Origin: Eubacterium sp.
Lineage (GTDB): Bacteria; Bacillota; Clostridia; Oscillospirales; Ruminococcaceae
DNA: 45,553 bases
NCBI GenBank assembly: GCA_031271685.1
Contig: JAISVH010000053.1
Span: 1 to 45,553, forward strand
Reading direction: 5' to 3'
Positions 24,675-32,588 of the stretch are shown piece by piece (within the stretch, counting starts at the first letter, position 1; each line of letters opens with the position of its first letter). Made by a program: the position numbers and the translations under genes. Under the pieces are notes generated by a model that ran no database searches, was not told where the DNA came from, and saw only the letters and a list, made by a program, of their open reading frames with translations.

Positions 24675-24804
24675 CCGCGTTGATGTCCCTCGCCTATTAG
24701 GCGGAGGGGGCAATGATGACTAAGTAAGCGGCGGGTGATTGAAAATCACCCGCCGAGCTTGTTAAAACATTGGAAGCGGATTCGCCTCAGATGTTTGAAC
24801 AAAT
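24670..24804 (+). repeat. Family A palindromic repeat, long copy at the spoIVA stop
   Basis: Starts TATAACCGCGTTGATGTCCC, has CGCCTATTAGGCG, then a second hairpin GGCGGGTGATTGAAAATCACC with CGCC, then GCTTGTTAAAACATTGGAAG and ends CAGATGTTTGAA. The TAA of spoIVA is at 24672-24674 inside its first bases. Confidence 0.82.
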
Positions 24805-24813
24805 CTAAATTAT

Positions 24814-24939
24814 TATAGCAAATTGCGTTTTTATGGAAATTAATCCCACAAAAACGCTCGCCGCCGATGGCGGAGCACCGCGCTTTGCACGGTGTTATGG
24901 CAGTTTGACTTATAGCCAATAAAAATTCAAACTGCTATA
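24814..24939 (+). repeat. Family B miniature element, full copy
   Basis: 126 bp from TATAGCAAATTGCG to TTCAAACTGCTATA with inverted TATAGCA ends. Internal hairpin around ACCGCGCTTTGCACGGT. It follows a family A copy after 9 bases. Confidence 0.82.
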
Positions 24940-24952
24940 TCCCTGCACCAAA

Positions 24953-24989
24953 CAGCAGGCAAAAATTCTACATAATATTTTGTCTGCTG
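24953..24989. repeat. Inverted repeat in the spoIVA-comFB gap
   Basis: CAGCAGGCAAAA (24953-24964) pairs with TTTTGTCTGCTG (24978-24989) with one G-U. Together with family A/B/C copies this fills much of the 896-base gap up to comFB. A second palindrome, TAACTTTAAATTT with AAATTTAAAGTTA, lies near 25068-25094. No gene is seen in 24990-25100. Confidence 0.5.
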
Positions 24990-25101
24990 CTTAGGACAGG
25001 GGTAATACATGATTAAAAAGGGTCGAATTTGTTTTCGGCCTTTGAGTTTGTGTAGTGAAAAATATAACTTTAAATTTTGTAAATTTAAAGTTAAAGAACT
25101 A

Positions 25102-25182
25102 AACGTCAGTGACGGGTGATTATCAATCTCCCGTTGACGCTTGTTAAAATATTGGAAGCGGCTTTGCCGCAGATGTTGGAAA
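25102..25182 (+). repeat. Family A repeat, right half only
   Basis: AACGTCAGTGACGGGTGATT, then CGTTGACGCTTGTTAAAATA and GCCGCAGATGTTGGAA. The TATAACCGCG half is absent. Confidence 0.72.
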
Positions 25183-25200
25183 TAATTTATTGCTAAACTA

Positions 25201-25229
25201 TTGACAAATTTTGTGATTAAATGTACAAT
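25201..25229 (+). promoter_or_regulatory. Candidate promoter upstream of comFB
   Basis: TTGACA (25201-25206), 17 bases, TACAAT (25224-25229). The next gene, comFB, starts about 340 bases on, with a family C element between them. Confidence 0.6.
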
Positions 25230-25332
25230 ATATTTAGAACCTGCTTAACGTTCTTTTCATTTGCAATTTTGACGTATTTACCGCAATACGCCGTCATAGG
25301 CGGCGAAAGTTAAGATTGAATTCATTTCAGTC

Positions 25333-25454
25333 TTAAGGCAACACCGCACAACTCGCGCATTAAATATCAACGGATATTCGCGGCAAAATTGCCTAGTTTT
25401 ACGAAAAATCTTACTGCGCGCTTTGCACGCCAGAGCCGTGTGGTATTGTCTTAA
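25333..25454 (+). repeat. Family C miniature element, full copy
   Basis: 122 bp with inverted ends TTAAGGCAACACCGCAC and GTGTGGTATTGTCTTAA (two mismatches). Internal inverted motifs: CGGATATTCGCG, GCGCGCTTTGCACGC. This copy defines the ends of the family. Confidence 0.82.
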
Positions 25455-25570
25455 CTTAATTTTTTATCCCAAGAAAAGCATATTTAAAACTGATGATGCA
25501 AAAAACGCTAGGCAGGCGCTGAGGAAGTGTGGGGGTTATGTCGATTCGGTAAAAGAAAGGTAAGGTTTTT

Positions 25571-25846
25571 ATGGCTTTTATCAATATTATGGAAAAAATG
25601 GTGGATTTAAGAATCGAAGAACATATAAAAAAAGATGATATGTGTAAATGCGAAAACTGTAAAGAGGATATAAAATGTATAGCCTTGAACAAGTTGCCTC
25701 CAAAATATGTTTCGACCAGCAAAGGAGAACTTTTCTCAAAGGTCGATCAGATGATGGACAGACAAAATGTGTTGGACATCGAGGTCGCGGTGATGAATGC
25801 CATAGACTTTGTTAACAAGCGCCCCAGACATGAATCTCGCGATTAG
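25571..25846 (+). CDS. comFB: ComFB-family protein
   Basis: A 91-residue protein of the late-competence ComFB family. It has the family pattern: MEKMVDLRIEEHI, the cysteine motif CKCENCKEDIKCIALN near residue 26, LPPKYVSTSKGELFSK near 45 and VMNAIDFVNKRPRH at the end. ComFB proteins are small, and some have been reported to bind cyclic dinucleotides; their cellular role is unsettled. No comFA or comFC neighbour, so this is not a competence operon. AAGGTAAGG precedes ATG 25571. The flanks are family C repeats on both sides. Confidence 0.88.
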   Translation: MAFINIMEKMVDLRIEEHIKKDDMCKCENCKEDIKCIALNKLPPKYVSTSKGELFSKVDQMMDRQNVLDIEVAVMNAIDFVNKRPRHESRD

Positions 25847-25921
25847 ATCAAATAGCTCTGCCGGGCGATCTATGCCTATGTCTGTCTAAAAATTCTTTTG
25901 AATATCTATGCTAAAGGATAA

Positions 25922-26095
25922 TAAAGGCGATGCCGCACAACTTTGGCGTGCAAAGCACGCAACCGGATTTTTTTAAAACTAGGCACTTTTGCCGCGAATA
26001 TACATTGATATTTAGGGCAATATTAACGAAGTTTGGCGAGGAATACGCAGGTGATTTGTGAGCCAAGCCGTTAAGCGTGGGCTGTACGGTGTCGA
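25922..26095 (+). repeat. Family C miniature element, long copy
   Basis: Begins AAAGGCGATGCCGCACAACT and ends GTGGGCTGTACGGTGTCGAC, with the family's inner segments CGTGCAAAGCACGC, TAGGCACTTTTGCCGCGAA and TTAACGAAGTTTGGCGAG. Longer than the 25333 copy by about 50 bp. Confidence 0.75.
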
Positions 26096-26150
26096 CTAAA
26101 CTAATCTTTTGATTTTAACAGGTTTTCTGTCAGAGTAAAGGATAAGAGTG

Positions 26151-26181
26151 AAAAAATCTATAGGGCGGCCTTAGGTCGCCC
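26151..26181 (-). terminator. Candidate terminator of the LCP gene
   Basis: GGGCGGCC-TTA-GGTCGCCC hairpin (26163-26181). On the minus strand it is followed after about 6 bases by TTTTTT (26156-26151). It would end transcripts of the LCP gene after they cross the repeats. Confidence 0.5.
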
Positions 26182-26210
26182 GTTCTTATCAAAAAAATCA
26201 TATTTTTAAT

Positions 26211-26313
26211 TTCAAACATCTGCGGCGGAGCCGCTTCCAGTGTTTTAACAAGCGTCAGCGGGGGATTGATAATCACCCGCCGCCTAAGAGGAGGGGACAT
26301 CAACGCGGTTATA
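26211..26313 (-). repeat. Family A repeat, reverse long copy
   Basis: TTCAAACATCTGCGGCGGAG, GTTTTAACAAGCGTCAGCGG, CACCCGCCGCCTAAGAGG and ending AACGCGGTTATA. It shares its last TATA with the family B copy that follows. Confidence 0.8.
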
Positions 26314-26372
26314 GCAAATAGCGTTTTTATGGAAATAAATACTATAAAAACGCCAACGCCGATACCGCTATA
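26310..26372 (+). repeat. Family B miniature element, short copy
   Basis: 63 bp from TATAGCAAATAGCG to GATACCGCTATA, with inner GCGTTTTTATGG and CTATAAAAACGC arms. It supplies the TAG stop of the LCP gene (26370-26368). Confidence 0.75.
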
Positions 26373-27252
26373 TATTGAATCGGTCTTTAATAGTCGCTAC
26401 TGATGTATCTGCGATAATATATCGATTGCTGTCGTCATAATTATATAAAGGAACATAATTCTCGGCAATGTTATAGCTGTATTGCGTTGTATAGAGATAA
26501 GCTGATTGATTTTCGGTAAAGTCTTCCATTTTATAATTTGTGTCAGTAGTGTTGACAAGCTTTCGCGCGTATGATTGCAGCTCGGCGGCGGTTTTGTCTC
26601 TGCTATTTTCGTTCATAAAACCTGCGGCTATGGTTGCCAAAACCACAGCGCTACGGTTTTCATCTTGACCGTCTTCGGAAAATGTTATATAATCATATAC
26701 TTCTTGCCCGTTAAAGCTTTGCGTTCCGGATTCGAATATCGTTTGGTCGCCGGATTTAAGGTCATAAGGGACATTGGCGGTGACCTCTCCGACCAGGTCT
26801 ATAAAATCTGTAAGCGCTGTTTTGTCAAACTTAAAATAATAATCACAATTTACCCCAATGGTGTTTTGAATAGCTGTAATAATTCCGGTTGCTCCCGATT
26901 TTGAATAAATTTCAGACAAATCTCCCGAAACTCCTCCGGCTTTTGAATAAAGCCGTTTGTCAATCGGCACTAGAACCAGAGCGTCATCGCGCGGACGATA
27001 GTTCGCCAACAGGTAATAGTCGGGCACTCCTCCTTTGGCTTCTGACATCATAAATATAACGTTGGTATTAAAAGATACCTCCGGACGGTAATCTGCTATT
27101 CCTATGGCTGAGAGGTTGGAACTTTGCGGTTCTGGGAATAGAACGTCTCTCATGCTTAACACGACTAATAATAAGACGATCGATGTCAGAATAAATGTTA
27201 TAAGATAGATATACCAGTTACTGCGTCGTTTAACGGTCTTTTTTTCGGCCAT
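26368..27252 (-). CDS. LytR-CpsA-Psr (LCP) family protein
   Basis: A 294-residue membrane-anchored protein. One helix near residues 14-37 (YIYLITFILTSIVLLLVVL) precedes an extracellular LCP domain. LCP enzymes transfer glycopolymers from lipid carriers to peptidoglycan. Matching segments: ALVLVPIDKRLYSKAGG near 92-108, IIT-AIQNTIGVNCDYYFKFD near 124-144, FIDLVGEVTANVPYDL near 149-164 and YDYITFSEDGQDENRS near 186-201. The usual second Arg-Gln pair is not evident, so it is a divergent member. The TAG stop and final bases are from a family B repeat. AAAGGAAAA precedes ATG 27252. It is divergent from alr. Confidence 0.8.
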   Translation of the reverse strand: MAEKKTVKRRSNWYIYLITFILTSIVLLLVVLSMRDVLFPEPQSSNLSAIGIADYRPEVSFNTNVIFMMSEAKGGVPDYYLLANYRPRDDALVLVPIDKRLYSKAGGVSGDLSEIYSKSGATGIITAIQNTIGVNCDYYFKFDKTALTDFIDLVGEVTANVPYDLKSGDQTIFESGTQSFNGQEVYDYITFSEDGQDENRSAVVLATIAAGFMNENSRDKTAAELQSYARKLVNTTDTNYKMEDFTENQSAYLYTTQYSYNIAENYVPLYNYDDSNRYIIADTSVATIKDRFNI

Positions 27253-27273
27253 TTCTCAATTTTCCTTTCTTGG

Positions 27274-27325
27274 TTCAAATATCTGCGGCATAGCCGCTTC
27301 CAGTGGGGAAATGAACGCGGTTATA
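27274..27325 (-). repeat. Family A repeat, reverse short copy
   Basis: TTCAAATATCTGCGGCATAG, CCGCTTCCAGTGG and GAACGCGGTTATA. It sits 21 bases upstream of the LCP start, in the gap shared with alr, where it could affect either promoter. Confidence 0.75.
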
Positions 27326-27399
27326 TATCGGCAATATTAATTTTATTTAAATTCTATCATATTTTTTTAAAAATTTCAATATATTCAAGGGGCGACTTT

Positions 27400-28554
27400 A
27401 TGAATTTTATAAAAAGGGCGTGGGCGGAGATTGATATTTCTGCCCTTAGAAAAAATATAACCGCCTTAAAAGCCGTTGCCGGCGAAAAAGAAGTTATCGC
27501 TGTGGTAAAGGCGAACGCTTACGGACATGGCGCCGGGATAGTCTGTCCCTCGCTGTGGGAGGAGGGTATACGATATTTTGCCGTTTCAAATATGTATGAG
27601 GCACTGGAGCTGAGAGAAATACTGCCGAATGCGGAGATCATAATATTCGGGTATGTTGACACAGAGCATATTGAGGATAATGATTTTATCTACACGGCGG
27701 GGAGCGTTGAATATGTTGATAAGCTAAGTAAATATGCACAGTCGCGCGGGACAAAATTGCGCGTTCACATAAAGTTGGACACCGGAATGGCACGAGTCGG
27801 GGTAGACGGAGAAAAAGAGCTTGAATCCATTTTACGCTTTTCAGGGCTTGAATTTGAGGCGGTTTATACTCACTTTGCATCTGCGGAAAGCTATTTACCG
27901 GTTGATATGGAATATACCAAAAGACAACAGAAAATGTTGACGCAGACGACAAACTCCGCTATAAATGCCGCGAGCGTGAAAAGTGAATTGTCGTCTTTAT
28001 TAAATCGTAAGATGAAAATACACTCTCAAAACAGCGGTGGAATGCTCTGTCACCGTGAGTTTGAGGGAGATTTTGTGAGGGCGGGCATCTCCATGTATGG
28101 ATATCATCCAAATCCGGCAATTAAAGACGCTCCGGTTCTTTATCCGGTTATGACGCTTAAGTCGTTGGTTTGGCAGGTAAAAGACATACCGAAAGATACT
28201 TATATAAGCTATGGCAGGACTTTTAAAAGCGAAAGAACCATGCGGGTTGCTGTAATACCTATCGGTTACGCTGATGGATACTCAAGGGCTTTATCTAATA
28301 AGGGAGCCGTATCAATAAAATGTAAGTGCGCGCCTGTGTTAGGTCGGGTATGCATGGATCAAATAATCGTTGATATAAGTGAGATCGACGGCGTGCGTAC
28401 TGGCGACGAGGTCATTGTTTATTCTAATTTATATGAGTATACAGATGTTGAAAATATATCCGAAAGCCTTGGCACAATAAGCTATGAGGTGCTTTGCAAC
28501 GTTTCCGCGAGAGTTCAGCGGATGCAAGTGGATAATGGCGTTGATAGTTGTTAG
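27400..28554 (+). CDS. alr: Alanine racemase
   Basis: PLP enzyme interconverting L- and D-alanine for peptidoglycan. 384 residues. The PLP lysine is in VVKANAYGHG (Lys about 37). Other family segments: KLDTGMARVG near 130, SGGMLCHREFEGDFVRAGIS near 215, SYGRTF near 270, VAVIPIGYADGYSRALSN near 285 and VLGRVCMDQIIVD near 315. AAGGGGCGAC precedes ATG 27400. Single gene, divergent from the LCP gene and followed by a family D repeat. No anti-toxin or acpS partner, which sometimes accompanies alr in Firmicutes. Confidence 0.95.
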   Translation: MNFIKRAWAEIDISALRKNITALKAVAGEKEVIAVVKANAYGHGAGIVCPSLWEEGIRYFAVSNMYEALELREILPNAEIIIFGYVDTEHIEDNDFIYTAGSVEYVDKLSKYAQSRGTKLRVHIKLDTGMARVGVDGEKELESILRFSGLEFEAVYTHFASAESYLPVDMEYTKRQQKMLTQTTNSAINAASVKSELSSLLNRKMKIHSQNSGGMLCHREFEGDFVRAGISMYGYHPNPAIKDAPVLYPVMTLKSLVWQVKDIPKDTYISYGRTFKSERTMRVAVIPIGYADGYSRALSNKGAVSIKCKCAPVLGRVCMDQIIVDISEIDGVRTGDEVIVYSNLYEYTDVENISESLGTISYEVLCNVSARVQRMQVDNGVDSC

Positions 28555-28567
28555 CTTACCTTGCTGC

Positions 28568-28652
28568 ATAGTCAGTCGCTCGCCTTAGGTGTGCTAGCAG
28601 GCTTTGCCCGCTGTTTAAAAAAACCTTTATGGTTTTTAAATTGCCTAACTAT
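28568..28652 (+). repeat. Family D miniature element, copy 2
   Basis: ATAGTCAGTCGCTCGCCTTA at the left and TTGCCTAACTAT at the right, with internal GCAGGCTTTGCCCGC and AAAACCTTTATGGTTTTT hairpins. It lies 13 bases after the alr stop. Confidence 0.75.
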
Positions 28653-28700
28653 ATGTTAAATTAAATTTATTGTACACAGTTAAGAACGGAGGGATCTTTT

Positions 28701-29705
28701 ATGCTTGCATATGCAAAACCTGAGCAAAAAAAGAAAGTGAACGTTCAAAGCAAAGGAATTAAAACGACTTCCTCGTCACCTAATTTAACAGGCATAGCTG
28801 ATGGTCTTAAATCGCGATTCGAGACCTTTTCGGGATTTTCGTTCAATGATGTTCGGGTGCATTATAACTCTGGCAGACCGGCTCAGCTGCAGGCATTGGC
28901 ATATACGCAGGGCAACCAAGTGTATATCGCTTCGGGGCAGGAAAAGTATTTGAGCCATGAATTAGGGCATGTCGTGCAGCAGAAACGGCAAGCCATTCAG
29001 CCATTATTGCGCGCTGACAATATCAATATCAATAATGATGAACGACTGGAATCTGAAGCGGACAAAATCAGCTATTTGATTAATCGGGGCGTTTCAGAGG
29101 TTGGCTTGAAGGATAATGGGGATCACAATTTAAGAATCGGACATGCGCCGTATTCTGTTAATGTCGTACAGTGTGCTGAATACTGGCCTGTAAATGAACA
29201 AAATAAGCCGACGGCAAGTTTAGTCGCAATTCCGGTTGTCAAAAACCGATATGCCAAGCGAGGTGTTGGCAACATTGGAGTTGCAGCCTCAAATAACAGA
29301 CTGTACGGAAGCGTGAGAGAGGGTATCGCCGCGATAAAGCCGCTTAACGGATGGAATGATCCCAATGGAGTATGTATTAGGATGCAGACGCTTGGAGATC
29401 AAGACTCAAAAGGAGAGTATCGTTATAACCGCAATGAAGCAGCCGCAACAGATCAAGATATTGAGATTGGAGTCATTACGCCTGTTATTCCTAAGCACAC
29501 CCAAGACAATAATTCAAAATTATCTATAATTACCAGAAACGCAAATGGTACTGACAAAGTGGAAAAAGCGGAACGCAAAATGCAGCACCTTCATTCTGCA
29601 ACAATTCATTTTGGAAATATAGGCTCAAAAATACATCCTGCTCCGACACAGCCGACTTATACACGCACGCCGGGGACGGAACACTTTTTTCTTTGTTTTT
29701 TTTAA
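28701..29705 (+). CDS. Orphan DUF4157 (eCIS core) protein
   Basis: 334 residues. Residues about 35-120 match the DUF4157 domain: GLKSRFETFSGFSFNDVRVH, then YIASGQEKYLSHELGHVVQQ, with the zincin-like motif HELGH (His 86, Glu 87, His 90) and an ESEAD segment later. DUF4157 marks cargo and toxins of extracellular contractile injection systems and other polymorphic toxins. The part after residue 150 is not recognised; it includes NIGVAASNNRLYGSVREGI and MQHLHSATIHFGN. The tail FFLCFF is T-rich sequence abutting a family C element whose first bases give the TAA stop, so the end may be truncated. No signal peptide, no injection-system or immunity gene nearby. GGAGGG precedes the ATG. Confidence 0.8.
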   Translation: MLAYAKPEQKKKVNVQSKGIKTTSSSPNLTGIADGLKSRFETFSGFSFNDVRVHYNSGRPAQLQALAYTQGNQVYIASGQEKYLSHELGHVVQQKRQAIQPLLRADNININNDERLESEADKISYLINRGVSEVGLKDNGDHNLRIGHAPYSVNVVQCAEYWPVNEQNKPTASLVAIPVVKNRYAKRGVGNIGVAASNNRLYGSVREGIAAIKPLNGWNDPNGVCIRMQTLGDQDSKGEYRYNRNEAAATDQDIEIGVITPVIPKHTQDNNSKLSIITRNANGTDKVEKAERKMQHLHSATIHFGNIGSKIHPAPTQPTYTRTPGTEHFFLCFF

Positions 29706-29840
29706 GGCAATACCGCACAGCTTTGGCGTGCAAAGCGCGCAGTAAGATTTTTCGTTAAACTAGGCAATTTTGTCGCGAATATCCGCTGATATTTAAGGCG
29801 AAATTAACGAAGTTTAGCGAGAAATACGTAAGTTTTACTA
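29702..29840 (+). repeat. Family C miniature element at the DUF4157 stop
   Basis: TTAAGGCAATACCGCACAGC at the left, then GCGTGCAAAGCGCGC, ACTAGGCAATTTTGTCGCGA and TTAACGAAGTTTAGCGAG. The matching right inverted end is not clear. Confidence 0.75.
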
Positions 29841-29849
29841 CATGGCCTA

Positions 29850-29878
29850 TTGCGCTTTCAATGATTTTATGTTATAAT
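29850..29878 (+). promoter_or_regulatory. Promoter of the 29915 gene
   Basis: TTGCGC (29850-29855), 17 bases, TATAAT (29873-29878), 36 bases before the TTG start. Confidence 0.7.
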
Positions 29879-29914
29879 ATATTTTAATTAGGATTTTTAA
29901 AGGCGGTGATGTAA

Positions 29915-30787
29915 TTGGCTTTTGAGAATGTAGAGGGAATAAAGGTAATATCGCATCAAGATAACCGTATATTTCTTATAGGCGACTATTTTTCCGTTTA
30001 TGAGGGGGATTCCCGAGTTCCGGTCATATATGAGTGGACCGATGTAAAATCCGTTACGGAAAACAAACATGGATTTATTTTTTTGATGCAAGACGATTCG
30101 CTTTATAAGATAGGTAAAACTTTGATAAACGGCGTATCCAGACAGCTTAAGCTAAGGGCAATAGTTGAAGGTAATATCGCTAAATATCCATATATTGAAC
30201 ATCGTCATCAAAAAAGGGTTCTGCCGGCAAAAACCCATTACACAAGCTGTGATATGCCCTCGCGCGCCTATTCTTCAAAGGGAGTTTATAACGAAAAGGA
30301 GATAAGCTACAGCAATGTTACTTTGCTGAATATTAGGTTGGGCAAGCTGTTTATTGTTGTGGGCATCATTATAACTTTAGCGGCTTTTCTTTTTTGCATA
30401 TTTGTTATTAAGGATGTGGCGTTAAATTTAAAATATTATATTCCGATTTCGGTGTTTTGCGGGGTAATTATCGCGATGTTTATTTATATCGCCTGCGCGA
30501 TAGTGGCAAAATATATCTATTCTTCACTGGCGAAGGTCGATGTTACGTTGGATCAGGAAATAACATTTGTGATAGCCGAGGAAGGTTTTTCGGCCATTGA
30601 AACGGAGCTTCACAGCGGGTTTGATCTTGTTCGATGGGACGAAGTAGCGTATTTTGTAGAGACTAATTACGTGTTTATTATATATAAGAATAAAAGAGCG
30701 GTATTTTGGCTTCCTAAGAGACTTTTTACTAAGGACAGGCAAAAGGAAATCTCTAATTTTATTGCTGCCAGACTAAATCAAAAGTAG
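29915..30787 (+). CDS. Two-helix membrane protein with YcxB-like C-terminal domain
   Basis: 290 residues beginning at a TTG codon behind AAAGGCGGTGATG; no ATG with a site competes. The N-terminal 100 residues hold a small beta-rich region (VISHQDNRIFLIGDYFSVYE). Two membrane helices follow (about 145-165 and 172-195). The last 90 residues resemble YcxB-type domains: FVIAEEGFSAIETEL, LVRWDEVAYFVETNYVFIIY and FWLPKRLF. Such proteins have no known biochemical activity. It is 7 bases before the next gene, so the two form an operon. Moderately confident on the domain, not on function. Confidence 0.7.
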   Translation: MAFENVEGIKVISHQDNRIFLIGDYFSVYEGDSRVPVIYEWTDVKSVTENKHGFIFLMQDDSLYKIGKTLINGVSRQLKLRAIVEGNIAKYPYIEHRHQKRVLPAKTHYTSCDMPSRAYSSKGVYNEKEISYSNVTLLNIRLGKLFIVVGIIITLAAFLFCIFVIKDVALNLKYYIPISVFCGVIIAMFIYIACAIVAKYIYSSLAKVDVTLDQEITFVIAEEGFSAIETELHSGFDLVRWDEVAYFVETNYVFIIYKNKRAVFWLPKRLFTKDRQKEISNFIAARLNQK

Positions 30788-30794
30788 GTGTATA

Positions 30795-32234
30795 ATGAGC
30801 TCTGCGATTAATACCGCCCTTATGACAGTGGGCGAACGTGAGTTTTATCTGGTCGATGTTAAAGATTCTTTGGGGTATATAGGGGTAACTCCCATCACAT
30901 CTAGCGCTGTTGAGAACGATCGCAGTTCGGAACAGGAATTGTTTTTTATTTGCGACGAGCCGATAATAAACGTTATAAAAAATAACAAGACCGATCCTTA
31001 CGCTAATAAAATGCTTTCACAGGTGGGAAGTATACATGCCTGTAGCCCGGCGATACGCAACATGTTGGAAATGGCTTGTGAAAGCTATTTTTCAAATCCC
31101 ACACTGCCGTGCCTTATAAAAGCGGTCCAACCTGTTTTGGAATTGGTTTGTCCGGGACTTTATGTTGTACATGCGGGAAAAATGCTTCAAAGCGATGGCG
31201 CGGGAAATTTTTTTTGGAACGCTTACAGTATGCGACATGAAGTATATGGAACCGGCGATTATAACAGCGTTATCGGTCGTGAAAATAACTATACCCCTTG
31301 TTTTTTGATACCATCCTGCGCTTCCGGCGAATATACTGATTCTATGCTTCGCGCACCGACCGAAAAGATAAAAAGCGGTAAAAAGGTGGGAGGTCTAGTA
31401 ATACAGCTTTCCGGAATGTTTTCGGTGCTTTTAAGCGGACATGCTGCCGCATCGGCGGCACTTTTGCAAAACGCCGAGTTTTCGTGTATAATATTAGAGC
31501 CGATCCGTGACATATTGTATGAGGACACGGAGAGAGCTGAATCGTTGGGGCATCAGCCAAAGCCGATCGCATTATCCTGCCCATTTGTTAAAATACCGCT
31601 TGAAGCCGTTCCTGAAGACATGATGGAAAGCTTTTTGTTAAGGCGTAAGCATAAAAAACCGTTTAATTACGACCTGCTTAAGTCGAAGATACGTTCCGGA
31701 AGAGGTAGCGCGCGTCGCGCTTTGCCTCATGAACTGAGTGAAAAAGCTGAAGCTTTGCCTGATTGCAGCATGATAGAATCCGCAAACGCGCTTCAAAGTC
31801 TTTCGGAAGGACAGATCGACGCGCTTCTTGCTGGTGAAATCGCGTTTGAGGGGCAGACGATTGTTTCGAATAATTATTATAACAGCATTGTTGTTGCGTG
31901 TAATTATTTGCAGTATACCGATTTTGAAAGGTTTATAGATTTTGCGCTAGCAATTATCGGGTCAGGCGATTTGTCCGCGGTTCATAAATATGTGCTTGAA
32001 CGCTTGTCGCGTATAATGAACAGTAAAATATATCGATATCTTAAGTCTATAAGGGAGACTGGCGATAGTTCGTATCAAGAGGTGATGCCGTTTATTCAGA
32101 GTTATATATCGCATTACGACGGAATTGCCGAACGAGTTCAAACAGATTCTAGCCGGTTGAATAAGGAAAAAAACAAAGACAATGCGGAAGGTTTGGCAAA
32201 AATGGAAGCATTTATAAAAAAAGCAAATCGGTAA
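30795..32234 (+). CDS. 479-residue protein, unknown function
   Basis: I do not recognise this protein. It has no signal peptide or membrane helix, so probably cytoplasmic. The first 280 residues form a mixed domain with LFFICDEPIINVI near 50, PGLYVVHAGKMLQ near 117, NFFWNAYSMRHEVYGTGDYN near 136 and CFLIPSCASGEYTD near 165. A basic stretch (KIRSGRGSARRALP near 297) leads to a helical C-terminal half (NSIVVACNYLQYTDFERFID) and a charged tail. GTAGGTG precedes ATG 30795. Its pairing with the YcxB-like membrane protein suggests a shared job at the membrane. Confidence 0.7.
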   Translation: MSSAINTALMTVGEREFYLVDVKDSLGYIGVTPITSSAVENDRSSEQELFFICDEPIINVIKNNKTDPYANKMLSQVGSIHACSPAIRNMLEMACESYFSNPTLPCLIKAVQPVLELVCPGLYVVHAGKMLQSDGAGNFFWNAYSMRHEVYGTGDYNSVIGRENNYTPCFLIPSCASGEYTDSMLRAPTEKIKSGKKVGGLVIQLSGMFSVLLSGHAAASAALLQNAEFSCIILEPIRDILYEDTERAESLGHQPKPIALSCPFVKIPLEAVPEDMMESFLLRRKHKKPFNYDLLKSKIRSGRGSARRALPHELSEKAEALPDCSMIESANALQSLSEGQIDALLAGEIAFEGQTIVSNNYYNSIVVACNYLQYTDFERFIDFALAIIGSGDLSAVHKYVLERLSRIMNSKIYRYLKSIRETGDSSYQEVMPFIQSYISHYDGIAERVQTDSSRLNKEKNKDNAEGLAKMEAFIKKANR

Positions 32235-32298
32235 TTAACAATTTTAAAATACTATGATGAATCGGATTATTTAGATAATTATATAATAAGACCATCAC

Positions 32299-32317
32299 GA
32301 CTCCTTACGAGTCTTTT
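32299..32317 (+). terminator. Weak terminator after the 30795 gene
   Basis: GACTC-CTTAC-GAGTC hairpin followed by TTTT, 65 bases after the stop. The larger flanks GACCATCACGACTCC and GGCGTAAGGTC add some pairing. The rest of the gap up to ackA is family A and B repeats; no gene seen. Confidence 0.45.
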
Positions 32318-32399
32318 GGCGTAAGGTCGGTCGGACAGCTTTTCCTTTTGGGTATATGATTTTATTTATTGAGTTTTTATTGACTATAGGTAAAACGGA

Positions 32400-32492
32400 T
32401 ATAACCGCGTTCATATCCCCGCCTTTTAGGAGGCGGATTCCATGCTGACGATTGTTAAAACACCGGAAGCGAATCCGCCGCAGATGTTTGAA
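32400..32492 (+). repeat. Family A palindromic repeat
   Basis: TATAACCGCGTTCATATCCC, CCGCCTTTTAGGAGGCGG, GACGATTGTTAAAACACCGG and GCCGCAGATGTTTGAA. It joins directly to a reverse family B element. Confidence 0.8.
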
Positions 32493-32588
32493 CACGGCGC
32501 AAAGCGCGATACGCCCGGCACCTAAATTAGGCACCGGACGGTGAGCGTTTTTGTGTGGTTCATTTTCTTAAAAACGCAATTTGCTATA
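32493..32588 (-). repeat. Family B element, reverse copy at the ackA stop
   Basis: Ends AAAAACGCAATTTGCTATA, the reverse of the family's left end. Inner part: GCGCAAAGCGCG and CCGGCACCTAAATTAGGCACC hairpins. On the minus strand its first bases give the TAG stop of ackA. Confidence 0.72.

Noticed and set aside
24670-25454. Clustered repeats as a CRISPR array
   Set aside because: Units differ in length and family, are palindromic throughout and have no regular spacers; no cas genes are present.
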